From Adiantum capillus-veneris (lineage: Eukaryota; Streptophyta; Polypodiopsida; Polypodiales; Pteridaceae), in NCBI GenBank assembly GCA_014529385.2, contig CM043962.1:89546680-89610679 (forward strand): a DNA stretch of 64,000 nucleotides. Direction: 5' to 3'. The notes below the pieces were generated by a model that ran no database searches, was not told the DNA's origin, and saw nothing but the letters and a program-made list of their open reading frames with translations. This document shows, piece after piece, positions 11,516-21,446 of this stretch. Made by a program: the position numbers and the translations under genes. How positions within the stretch are numbered: the first letter of the stretch is position 1; every line of letters begins with the position of its first letter.

Positions 11516-11690
11516 GCTGAATGCTGAAACCGCTAGCGATGTCAATGGCTAGAATCTGCAACCATGACAAGGCTAAGGGCTGAATTCTGATGGCGATCAT
11601 AGGCTGAAATCTCTGGCTGTTCTGGGCTAAAAACGCTGATGAGAGGAGGCTGAAAACACTGAGGTGCTGGCCTGCGAACACTGAATCTCT
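11516..11690 (-). repeat. Family-2 5' LTR, part beyond gypsy-1
   Basis: Sequence from about 11536 to 11685 matches 4378-4510, with a few substitutions and a small insertion (GATCATAGGCTGAAATCTC...). After that it diverges into the Pif1-like segment, so the LTR end seems to be lost. Confidence 0.55.
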
Positions 11691-11734
11691 GCCCTCTGCA
11701 TCGACTAGAGCAACATTGCGACCACCGTCCATTA

Positions 11735-12250
11735 CTATACAAGATAATTGTCGGAGCAAAGCATCAGCAATACCCAGAATTACTTCATCCAACAAATGAG
11801 AGATTCATTGCAATCATGCAATCCGATGTTATCATAATTGATGAGATACCAATGCTCACAAGCGACAAGTCATTGTCACAAAGGGCTCACTACACAACCC
11901 ATTGTCTAACAAACTTGTGCTCCTTCTCGGTGACCTTGCACAGCTACCCCCAATTCGCAAACATCACCGGACTATTTTGTGAGTCATCTAGTATCATTCG
12001 GCTTGTACATATCAAGCATGCACAGGTCCATAACATGACATTCTCAATTTGTCATGTAGCTGATCCAGCCTTCCTCAAATTTCTCCATGTCATACGACAA
12101 AGACAGCCCACAAAGATGGAGACCCAAACCACCCTTTCTAAATTCCCCATTGCCAAAGAGACGATGCTACAAAATATTGACAATACAACTACATTGTGAA
12201 CTACTTCGACGTAGACTCATGAAGATGATTGTATATTTCTACTGAGAATA
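11735..12250 (+). pseudogene. Pif1-like DNA helicase fragment (motifs II and III)
   Basis: A decayed superfamily-1 helicase of the Pif1/Helitron type. Reading from about 11745, NERFIAIMQSDVIIIDEIPM holds the Walker B motif (IIIDEI). In another frame at about 11914-11960, LLLGDLAQLPPIRKHH holds motif III (GDxAQLPP). Then DPAFLKFLHVIRQRQPT matches the conserved segment before the C-terminal domain, ending near a frame-shifted LCELLRRRL. The Walker A part is absent and there are at least two frameshifts. The C-terminal helicase motifs of a similar protein appear at 26720-27207. It could come from a Helitron or from a host Pif1-like gene. Confidence 0.75.
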
Positions 12251-12817
12251 TATTGCCATTAATTGCCTCTGATTCATTACTTTTGCATATCAAAATTTAT
12301 TATTTGTTATACCATGACTCTAATTGTATGTTCTTGCTTGATGTGCTCATCATTGACCTATGCTTATGTGATCTACAGTTCAATAATGTTCATAATTCCC
12401 AGTCAATAAATTAAATTGTACCTATGTGATTCATTGTACCTATTACCGCAATTGTAACATTTAGCAATCATGGCCAACTTCTCGCTTACAATACACTACC
12501 ACTAATGTTTTGCGATTAAATTACCTTTTCTCATTCCTAAAGTCTCACCATTTCCATTACCACAACCAACCAATTTGGCAATCATGGCACACTATTTATT
12601 AGTCGATGCTGATAAGGCTCTCCACGGGGTCCTACACCATGCAGGCTCACAGGTTACCTTCTCTCCTCAGAACTTTTCCTCGGTCTCGGTGCTCTCATCA
12701 TACTCTTGCGAGGGTCATTGCAAGAGAGGATGATTGTTTCGCATGCATTGTAGGAAATCAAATTGCTTTATGTAAAGAGAATGCTCATCAAGCAAATTAC
12801 CGTCTGCTAAGGGGTAG
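12251..12817. other. AT-rich spacer, no gene seen
   Basis: I see no conserved domain or clear element end. Short repeats of CATTACCACAACC type occur at 12480-12580. Confidence 0.5.
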
Positions 12818-13076
12818 GGAATGGTCATTTACTGACCATTCCGCATAATATTGACGACCCCATGGCGATCGGCGGAGGCCGGGAGCCATGGTGGGAGTCA
12901 ATATTATGGGAATGGTCAATAAATGACCATTCCCGGCCGTCAAGGTCTAGGGGAGCCCATTCCGCATAATATTGACGACCCCATGGCGATCGGCGGAAGC
13001 CGGGAGCCATGGTGGGAGTCAATATTATGGGAATGGTCAGTAAATGACCATTCCCGGCCGTCAAGGTCTAGGGGAG
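12818..13076. repeat. 120-bp tandem repeat with alternating hairpins
   Basis: Two near-identical 120-bp units (about 12837-12956 and 12957-13076) differ at few positions. Each contains GGAATGGTCA-5 nt-TGACCATTCC, a 10-bp perfect stem; the three copies at 12818-12842, 12910-12934 and 13030-13054 have different 5-nt loops. Between them a second inverted repeat (CATAATATTGAC...GTCAATATTATG) with inner CCATGG/CCATGG arms can fold. This looks like a foldback or MITE-like unit duplicated in tandem. No transposase is associated. Confidence 0.85.
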
Positions 13077-14290
13077 CCGGGCCAAGTACTGGTCTCTGAC
13101 TCAAGGCAGGTACAGTCGTGCAGGCCCACGCGTTATTCTGCATGCTGAGGTGTTGTACACTCCTGCAGCGCAACTACACCCCGTCATTCTGCATGCTGAC
13201 AAGTCTTACAATGATTGGCAATCATTGCCATGCAGATTATGCGTGCTGACGTGTCTGACATCTGACGGGCATCATCAAAAATTACAGTTGGGAATTGCTA
13301 CTAGGTTGACGGCGCAGATCCACTGCCTGGCGACCCTGGACCTTGACGGTCCTTAGAAACTGCTGCTGACAGAAGGGGGTGCAACACTTCTTCGAATCAT
13401 CTTTCTGGCAGACCCAAGGACTCAAAACGGTTATCATAACTCCTACTCTTGCAGACAGGTCTGAATCAGGAACGGTAGGTTACATTATATGCCCTTCCAA
13501 TGCTTCAGACCTTCAGTAGCCGAAGACATCACAGTGTGTGTATGACCCTATGATAGGCTGCATGGCGATGCCTCAGAAGGAGGGCATGACGCGCCATTCA
13601 AACCAATCCCTAAAAGCGCGAACATGAAATGAAATGTAGGATTTGGTAAAATTTCAAAAGTTTACCTTGAGTGAGCCTAAGAACGTTTTGGGATTTTCTA
13701 AAAGGATGGCTTGTCCACTTTGTTCGTCTTTTATTTTACTAAGCAGATACTTTTGGAAATTCCTCCAAATCCTCATTGTCTAAGTCTCTGTCAACAAAAT
13801 GCAGCACGGGGTTTGAGATTGCGCGCACAGGAGGAGCGTCAAGAACCTCATCAATGTAAACCAACTGCACATCCAGGCACGCCTGTCGATATGAAGGAGC
13901 ATGTTATTTGTAAAAAAATAAAGTCGGACTTCTGGTAGCTGGACGCCTCTTGCTGCTTGCCTCTCTCTACTCGTCGCCTCTTTGCTTGCGTCTTTCGCTG
14001 CACGCGCTGCTGCTTTCTGCTCCTCGAGTCCTACCCAAACGTGTGTCCACATCATCTTGCGATTTTCTGAAAAACGCATCTACTCAGATTCTCCACTTTC
14101 CCCCTTTTTCGAAATCGTTAGGACATACTTGTAACCAATGATAGAAAAACATCGGGCATAATACTAAACATTATAATTGAGAAAGTCGCACACGCAGGAT
14201 TGAGGATGATCACAGAGCAAAGGTTTCCTCGTGTTTTGAGAGAAGAGCATACGAAAGCCATTGCATTTTGATAGCAACTAGCTAACTTTT
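13077..14290. other. Spacer, no gene seen
   Basis: I read both strands and found no conserved protein domain. Short open frames (for example minus strand 13780-14079) have no recognisable motif. Confidence 0.5.
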
Positions 14291-14298
14291 CACACACA

Positions 14299-14400
14299 TT
14301 GGTGGTTTCCCAAGACGCACACGGCCATGCTATAGCAAGCATGCTCTTGTCAAAGTCACTCGTTGGCCTCGGCTTCGAGGTAAGCTTCATCTACTTCACT
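14299..14400 (+). pseudogene. UDP-glycosyltransferase N-terminal fragment
   Basis: VVSQDAHGHAIASMLLSKSL followed by VGLGFEVSFI matches the N-terminal acceptor-domain signature of plant UGTs: a hydrophobic strand, a catalytic-type His in GH, a LAxxL-like helix, then GxxVTF. No start codon or further UGT sequence is in frame. The C-terminal UGT signature occurs twice downstream, inside the PPR-rich array, so this may be the head of the same ancestral gene. Confidence 0.65.
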
Positions 14401-14740
14401 TTCTATGCGAGGATGGCAAATAGGAATCGTATTGTATTGCCAAAGACATGGGGCATGATTCATCTTCTCAGAAAATCGTTAATGGAGGTAGCATTGGTAT
14501 TTGGGTGCAAAATCTATGTCTTACCATGACCCCTTGTGGGAAAACAGTGGTTGTGGTAGTCATCACGATAGAGACAAAATACATGTCTGTGTTATTGAGG
14601 ATGGCATTGCACTACATTAGTTCCTTTAATCCTCCACACTTGCCCCTACCATGAAGGAGGGCTTGTAATCATTCTTGATCTCTAAGAACTGGGTTGCCCC
14701 TTATTTTGAGGCCACGTAAAGTCCCACTATGTTTGCAATG

Positions 14741-14756
14741 TGTGTGTGTGTGTGTG

Positions 14757-14793
<37 letters not shown>
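14741..14793. repeat. (TG)n followed by a 35-base poly-G
   Basis: TGTGTG...TTG then an uninterrupted G run at 14759-14793, at the start of array unit 1. Confidence 0.9.
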
Positions 14794-14796
<3 letters not shown>

Positions 14797-14799
14797 ATA

Positions 14800-15765
14800 G
14801 GAGATGGGCCGTACTAATATAGGTGGGATAGATGCCACATGTGGTGCCCACGTGAAAGGTTCACGATGGGCATCATCTCTGGGATGTCATTTTGTGGATA
14901 TGCATGATATTCTCAACAATGCCCCCCAATGTAGTTACATGTGTTTGTAGGTTGCAAGGATGTGGCAACATTGGGGCTTTGGACAAAGGCTAAGTCCCAA
15001 GAGTGGCTCGCTTTTGTAAGCACAAGAAGTGTTTTTTGACCTTTTGATTCGAGATGTGGTCTTGTGGAGTGCATAATTTCACGCTGATTGATCTCACGAG
15101 TGCACTGACTTCATGGAGTGTTGATTGCAAGATATGCCCAACGTCACCGTTTCTAGGAAGCTCTAAGCTGTTGGAGCTTGGATTGATATGTATGCTACGT
15201 ATGGTGCCCTCACAAAAGGCTACAAAGTTATTGATGGGCATCCTCGATGGGATATCATTTCATGAATATGCATGATATGCTCGTGGCAAAGCAATTTTGG
15301 ATTGTTTTGTCAAAGTGTTTGTAGCTTGCAAGGATGTGGTAGCATTTGGGCTTTGGACAAAGGCTAGGTGCCAATTGTGGCTTGCTTCTAGAAGCACAAG
15401 AAGAGTTTGACGATAAGCTGATTGTTCTCATGGAGTGCACTAATACCACAAAATGTTGATAGTGGGTTATACACAATGTGGCTATTGCTAGGAAGCTCTG
15501 AGCAGTTCTAATCGTACACGGAGGGAAGTCATTTCTCTAATGTATGCTTGTGTCTCTAAGACCTATGCGCCTAGGGGCTAATGGAGGAAGATGCCACGCT
15601 TGATGGTGCTTTGGATGATATGTATGTCAAATGTGGTGTCATCATGAAAGGCCGATATGTTCTTGGTAGATTTATTCTTCAAAACGTTGTCATTTGGTTG
15701 TGTTGATTGCAGGATATGCCGAACGTGGCTAATTGCAAGGAAGCATTGATCTATTCCAACCGCCT
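14800..15765 (+). pseudogene. Decayed PPR motifs, array unit 1
   Basis: Repeated phrases in shifting frames correspond to plant PPR repeats: DMYATCGA.VKG (from DMYaKCGal.kA), GHPLWDVISW..MI (RDVISWNaMI), NVVTYVC.L.GCGNIGALDKG (pNavTyvciLkACgs.galdkGk) and IARYAQ...EAL (iagYaqhG..eAL). At least two motif sets occur, near 14810-15000 and 15180-15360, plus a partial one near 15600-15750. PPR proteins bind organellar RNA. Here stops and frameshifts abound, so it cannot encode one. Confidence 0.7.
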
Positions 15766-15769
15766 TAAG

Positions 15770-16010
15770 TTCTTTGGATGGGTTCCTTGAGTAGACAAGA
15801 GGGAGAGGGCTAATTGTAAGTTGGGTTCCCCAAGTCGATGTGCCAACACAAAGCAGTTGGAGGCTTTTTATCTCATTGTGGGTATAATTAAATACTTGAG
15901 GATTTTTATCTCATTGTGGGTATAACTAAATACTTGAGAGCTTTTTATCTCATTGTGGGTGGAATTAAATACTTGAGAGCTTTTAGGAGGTTGTTCCCAT
16001 GTTGTCTAGT
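15770..16010 (+). pseudogene. UGT PSPG-box fragment with internal triplication, unit 1
   Basis: Frames joined across indels read FLE.TRGRG, then HKAVGGFLSHCGYN, the plant UGT signature that binds the UDP-sugar. The piece encoding GGFLSHCGYN..L is repeated three times in tandem with a period of about 40-45 bp (about 15865, 15910 and 15942; GCTTTTTATCTCATTGTGGGT and close variants). The equivalent single copy in unit 2 is at about 17367. Confidence 0.75.
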
Positions 16011-16063
16011 GCATCTTTGGCACATCTCATGCCCGAGCAAAGGTTCAACTCTTACTATGTTTG

Positions 16064-16177
<114 letters not shown>

Positions 16178-16189
16178 CAGATTTCAAAT

Positions 16190-17250
16190 GGGGAGTAATG
16201 TTACAGGTGGGATATATGCCACATGTGGTGCCCACATGAAAGGTTGTTGATGGGCATCCTCTCTAAGATGTCATTTCGTGGATATGCATGATATGCTCGA
16301 CATGATTGCATCAAGGAATCTTAGGGACGTTTTAGCAAAGAGAATCTCCCCCAACATAGTTACATATATTTTTGTTGCAAGGATGTGGTAGAAGTGGGGC
16401 TTTGGACAAAAGCCAAGTCCCAAGTGTGGCTTACTTCTATAAACACACTAAGTGTTTGTTGAGCTTTTGATTCAAGATGTGGTCTCATGGAGTGCACTAA
16501 TTTTAGGCTTATTGATCTCATGGAGTACACTTTGATTGATCTTGTGGATGCACTAGTTTAATGGAGGGTAGGATATATCCAATGTCGCGATTGCTAGGAA
16601 GCTCTGAGTTGTTACATCAACATGTGCTTGTAGCTTGAAGACATGTGGCCTTGGGGGCTATTGAAGTTTGGATTGATATGTATGCCACATGTGGTGCCTT
16701 CACAAAAGGGGAAAAAGTTATCGATGGGCATCCTTTATGGGATAACATGATATGCTCAACATGGTTGATGCAAGGCAGCTCTAGACTATTTCTTCAAAGA
16801 GGATGTCATCCAATGTAGTTACATATGTTTGTAGCTTGCAAGGATGTGTCACCATTGGGGCTTTGGGAAAAAGTAGAGGTGCCAAGCATGGCTTGCTTCT
16901 AGAAGCATAAGAAGATTTTAATGAGAGGCTAATTGTTCTCATGGAGTGCATTAATACCATGGAATGCTAATTGCATGTTATGCCTAATGTGGCTATTGCT
17001 AGGAAGTTGTGAGCAGTTGTAACCATATGCAAAGGGAATTCATTTCTCCAACCTATTCTTGCATCTCAAAGACCTATGCCCTTAGGGGCTATTGGAGGAA
17101 GATTTTGTGTTGGATGGTTCTTTGGATGATATGTATGTCAAATGCGGTGCCTAAGGCTGATAAGTTTTTCATTGGATTCTTCTCCAACGTCATCATTCAA
17201 TCATGTTGATTTCACAATATGCCCAATGTGGCTATTGCAAAGAAGCTCTG
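16190..17250 (+). pseudogene. Decayed PPR motifs, array unit 2
   Basis: It carries the same phrases as unit 1: a GGxATCGAHMK-type start near 16210, then a VISWIC-like stretch. NVVTYVC...C.G.GALDKG-like segments follow near 16340 and 16800, and DMYATCGAFTKG.KVI near 16675. A DMYVKCGA-like motif near 17130 precedes the UGT piece. Multiple stops are present. Confidence 0.7.
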
Positions 17251-17262
17251 AGCTATTTCAAC

Positions 17263-17460
17263 CACCTCAAGTGCTTTCAGACAGGTTCCTTGAGGAGACA
17301 AGAGGGAGAGGAATAATTGTAAGCTGGGATTCCGAAGTGGATGTGCTAGCACAAAAAGTAAATGGAGGCTTTTTATCTCATTGTGGGTGGAATAAAATAT
17401 TGGAGATGTTTGGGGAGGGTGTTCCCATGTGTTGCACATCTCATGCCGAGTAGAGGCTCT
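17263..17460 (+). pseudogene. UGT PSPG-box fragment, unit 2
   Basis: In one frame: SDRFLEETRGRGIIVSWDSE, VDVLAQKVNGGFLSHCGWNK and ILEMFGEGVPM. This is the plant UGT C-terminal signature, including HCGWN and the following Glu. A functional copy has WxPQ where SWDSE stands. The fragment stops at the poly-G block. It is the best preserved UGT piece in the window but has only about 60 of the family's roughly 450-500 residues. Confidence 0.85.
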
Positions 17461-17519
17461 AACTCTCACTATGTTTGCAATGTGTGTGTGTTGGGGGGGT
17501 GGGGGGGGGGAGGGATTGT

Positions 17520-18690
17520 AGATGGGGCATACTATTACAGGTGGGATAGATGGCACCTATGGTGCCCACATGAAAGGTTCTTGATGGGCATCCTCTTTGG
17601 AATGTCATTTCCTGGATATGCATGATATGCTCAACATGGTTGTGTTAAGGAAGCTTAGGGTTGTTTTGTTAAAGAGAATTTCCCCCAACAGAGACATATG
17701 TTTGCAAGTTGCAAGGATGTGGTAGTAGTTGAGCTTTGAACAAAGGTCAAAGTCCCAAGTGTGGCTTGCTTCTTTAAGCACAAGAAGTGTTTGTTGACCC
17801 TTTGAGTCAAGATTTGGTCTCATGGGGTGTACAAATTTCAGACTGATTTTTCCCATGGAGTGTTGATTGCAAGATATGCCCAATGTGGCCATTTCTAGGA
17901 AGCTCTAAGGTTCTACATCAACATATGCTTGCAGCTTAAAGGCCTATGGCTTTGAGGGCTATTGGAGCTTTCATCTATATGTATGTCACATGTAATTCGC
18001 TCACGAAAGCCCAAAAAGTTATTGATGGGCATCCTCTCTGCTACGATATCATCTCATAGATACAAATGATATGCTCAACATGGTTGTGGCAAGGCAGCTC
18101 TAGACTGTCTCATCAAAGAGGATGTCACTCAATGTAGTTACATATCTTTGTAGCTTGCAGCGATGTGGCAACATTGGGGATTTTTGATGGCACACTAATT
18201 TTTCTCATAGAGTGCACTAATTTCATGGAATGTTGATTTTAGGTTAAGCACATTGTGGCTTTTGCTAGGAAGCTATGAGTTGTTTTAACTGCATGCAAAG
18301 AGAAGTCGTTTCTCCGATGTATGTTTGCATCTTGAAGATCTATGACCTTAGGGCTTGTTGGAGGATGATGCCATGCTTGATGGTTCTTTGGTTGATATGT
18401 ATGCCCAAGAAGCATCAATTGTGTTGATTGCTCATTGATTGTAGGATATTCCCAACATGGCTATCATAAGGAAGCTATGAGTTGTTCAACCATATGCGTA
18501 GCATTGCCTTTCTCCACAACCTTTAAACCTATACATGATACGGCATAATGGAGTGCATTACTCGTAAGGTTAGCGGAGTATGGGCTTAATGCTTTTTAGA
18601 GTATGACCTTAATGAGGTAGTCCTAGAAAGCTTTGTTTGTAGCTTGCAAGGATGTGGTGACATTGGACCTTTTGAGAAAGGCTAGGTGCC
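17520..18690 (+). pseudogene. Decayed PPR motifs, array unit 3
   Basis: Matches include ATGCCCACATGAAAGG... near 17550, GGGCATCCTCTTTGG near 17585, ATATGCCCAATGTGGCCATT near 17872 and CACATGTAATTCGCTCACG near 17985, all as in units 1-2. A last set lies near 18300-18490. No UGT box is seen before the unit fades. Confidence 0.65.
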
Positions 18691-18815
18691 AAGTTCAAAA
18701 TTATCTTGCCCACCCTCAACTTGTACTTACAGTAGTTCTTAGTGTTTTACCCAGCCTCTAAGCTATGCCTCTGTCTACCTCTATCTCTCTCTATTCTATT
18801 CATTGTTTTACACAT

Positions 18816-18926
<111 letters not shown>

Positions 18927-19415
18927 CACGCCCTTAGAGTGTGGGCTCCCTTGTGCATAAGCGGCATGAATTCCTTCAGTATATATTTTGCATTGTGTGA
19001 TCAAAGTTCTTTTTCAAAAATTTAATGGTATCTTATTGAAATATGCATATCCTACTAGATATTTAACTATTGGCATGTATTTGTGCGACTATTTATTGAA
19101 AATTCACCCTTTGAATTCGATGTTATATTTGTGCTCTCCTAATTGTATCTTGCCAGCCATTAATAGGTTGAGGTGTAGATTTTGCTTGATGTTTTCTTTT
19201 GTAACTGGTTATTGGCAAAAACTAGCTTTGAAGTGTGATATATATATGCGATTGTGTGTGACAAGTTTTTAGCAATTTCAATATCTAAAATCCCTAATAC
19301 TATTATTGTGTTGGTGTACCTTGCTCTTAGATCTCATAAAAGTTGGGAAGACCAGAATTCACAACTACATCATCACTTAAAAGATTTAGACCCACAATCA
19401 CATATATAGAGAGAA

Positions 19416-19635
19416 ATGCCCACCAATAAGCACACACACATTAACTATAATTTGATTTCCCTTGTTATAACAGGTCATACAAATTTAAATTTACAATACA
19501 AATCACAATCACAACTCACCGATTTATGCCCACCAATAAGCACACGCACATTAACTATAATTTGATTTCCCTTGTTATAACAGGTCATACAAATTTAAAT
19601 TTACAATACAAATCACAATCACAACTCAGCAATTT
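19416..19635. repeat. 110-bp tandem duplication
   Basis: Two nearly identical 110-bp units begin ATGCCCACCAATAAGCACAC at 19416 and 19526. They differ at only a few bases (ACACAC/ACGCAC, CACC/CAGC), so the duplication is recent. Confidence 0.92.
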
Positions 19636-19639
19636 CATC

Positions 19640-21237
19640 ATACAAACTTGAAGAAAGGTAATTTTATTGATCTGCATGCATACATATCATTCCAAGCTAT
19701 AAAGTTCAACAATGAAGCTCTACATTCATCTAAACTAACATAATATGGTGGAAGGGGGAGCCCTTTACACGTGTCAAAATCTGCGACATGAAGGCTAAAC
19801 TCCAAAACTGAGAGAAACCCCTGTGCACACGATAAAGAAGGAGAGAGAAAGAGAGAGAGAGGCCACCGAAGGCGGCTAGACGTACTAGTACTCATCTATA
19901 ATGCTCCCTTCAACATTGAAGGTGTACATAAGAGGGAAGGGCATGAGCGCCTTCCCACTAAATTATGAAACCGAATTTTTGGGGCAGTTGCATGTCTGCA
20001 CATAGTGCATTGTACCATTATGTTGTAAATTTAAGCTACTTCCAGAATTTATGAATATGCATTTACTTATTCTTCCATTGGTGTTTTTTGTTGACGAGAT
20101 CATAGGAAACCTATTGTCTTCATAGCATTTTTGCTTTTATCTCCGAAGTACTACTCAAAGGTACAATTTTATCCTTATGACATCAATGAAAAAAACGATT
20201 TTCAATACATTTCAAAAAATGGTTTTACACTTAGTAGATGCTTACAAAAGGACAAATAAGACAACAACAAATCCGAATCCCATACAAAACATTATTCGAT
20301 ACAATTTGTCAAAAAATCCACTAGGATCACCACCTTGGCACCGTAGGAACCTAAAAGATCTCATTGCTATGGTTTAGACATGGGGGCTCCCAAATTTGTT
20401 TTGACCTTCATAATAGATGAATTCACAGAAACCAAATGGCTTGAGGTAGATAGAATTGAGTTGCATAATTGTTCAACCCAATCTACACATGGAAGTTCCG
20501 CTATGAGGAATGCACTATGATTTTCCATGTGCATCTACATTATTTTTTGAACAAGCACATTACTAGAGGACATTCATTACTCGGCCATCTTCAACACCAT
20601 CTTGTCATGATTCTTTGGGTGGGTCCACAAGAGTAACATCGATCACATCACCAATGATATTGTTGCTTACATCCCCAAAATAAGAAGTCATTTCATCGAT
20701 CCCACCGAAAAACTTTCTGAATTAGTCATCAAGAAACAAATTCAAAACTAAATTCTTTTGTCAAGTCAAACGGACTGGAAAACTTGCAAGTACGTATTCA
20801 CCCATGAACCACACTTAGACCCAATATCATTGCAACATTGTTCCATACCACCCTACAATACTATTGAAACACTCCAAATTACACTTTTTGAAATTCTGTG
20901 TTCAACATTTTAGGGACCTTCTATTCCTCCAATTATTGGACCTCATTAGCCACAACAAACCTTCTCTTGTAGACATTGGAGAGACATTGTAACGTCTATA
21001 AGAATTCCTTACCATTGAGCAATATATTTTTGAACGTCTTACCACCAAGAAACATCTTTTTGAATCGTTGAACATCAAGACCACCATCCTTGGCACACAC
21101 ATAGAAGATGTTTATCGATTCGATAAACTAATAACACAAAATCTCCTCAAAGATGCAGACATTGTCAGTGTGAACCTAAAAACAAACGTATTTGATGAGC
21201 CATATCTTCAAGATTGGATTGTAATGGAAATGGCCTA
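19640..21237 (-). other. Coding-like but unidentified decayed sequence
   Basis: Minus-strand frames contain stretches that read like protein, for example YVCAKDGGLDVQRFKKMF then LGGKTFKNILLNGKEFL (about 21000-21110) and FGDVSNNIIGDVIDVTLVD (about 20620-20680), broken by stops. I cannot assign a family. Copia-2 inserted at its upper edge (21238). It could be the internal part of the element whose LTR lies at 25303-26689. Confidence 0.35.
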
Positions 21238-21242
21238 GGAAA

Positions 21243-21432
21243 TGTTGGGGTATAGGCGCCTGTGCCTTGCCCGGCCGCCCAGAGTCTGGGCGCCCACTGA
21301 CTTGTATACCTTATACATAGCATAAGTGTATAGGCGGCTGCTCACTCGTTGAGTCTCCCCACCCATATTTGTGTGTCGTGTGTCTCCTTCTCTCTCTCAC
21401 TCTCCATCTATGGTGCTCTCCGATCCCCTTCA
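21243..21432 (+). repeat. 5' LTR of copia-2
   Basis: TGTTGGGG...CCCCTTCA. It contains a 17-bp perfect palindrome with a single central base at 21276-21292 (CGCCCAGAGTCTGGGCG) and a longer imperfect one around TATACCTTATACATAGCATA. Confidence 0.95.
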
Positions 21433-21434
21433 AT

Positions 21435-21446
21435 TGGTATCAGAGC
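21435..21446 (+). other. Primer-binding site of copia-2
   Basis: TGGTATCAGAGC two bases after the 5' LTR, complementary to initiator tRNA-Met. Confidence 0.95.

Larger units (their letters stand above)
4378..11690 (-). mobile_element. Gypsy family 2: short LTR element, interrupted by copia-1 and gypsy-1
   Basis: The minus strand shows an LTR end, a tRNA-Met-type primer-binding site (5502-5513), only about 620 bp of internal DNA, a polypurine tract (4872-4883) and an LTR start TGTCTCG (4871). Sequence at 4378-4510 and 11536-11685 is clearly the same (both carry the TGTCRATGGCTAG block and a shared run ending GGCCTGCGAACACT), as expected if these are the same part of the two LTRs. Inferred structure: 3' LTR at 4378-4871 with its other part left of copia-1, and 5' LTR at 5515-5998 continuing at 11516 after gypsy-1. 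The small internal region makes it non-autonomous. Confidence 0.6.

Noticed and set aside
12818-13076. CRISPR-like array
   Set aside because: Units are adjacent 120-bp duplicates without unique spacers, in a plant-type sequence with no cas genes.
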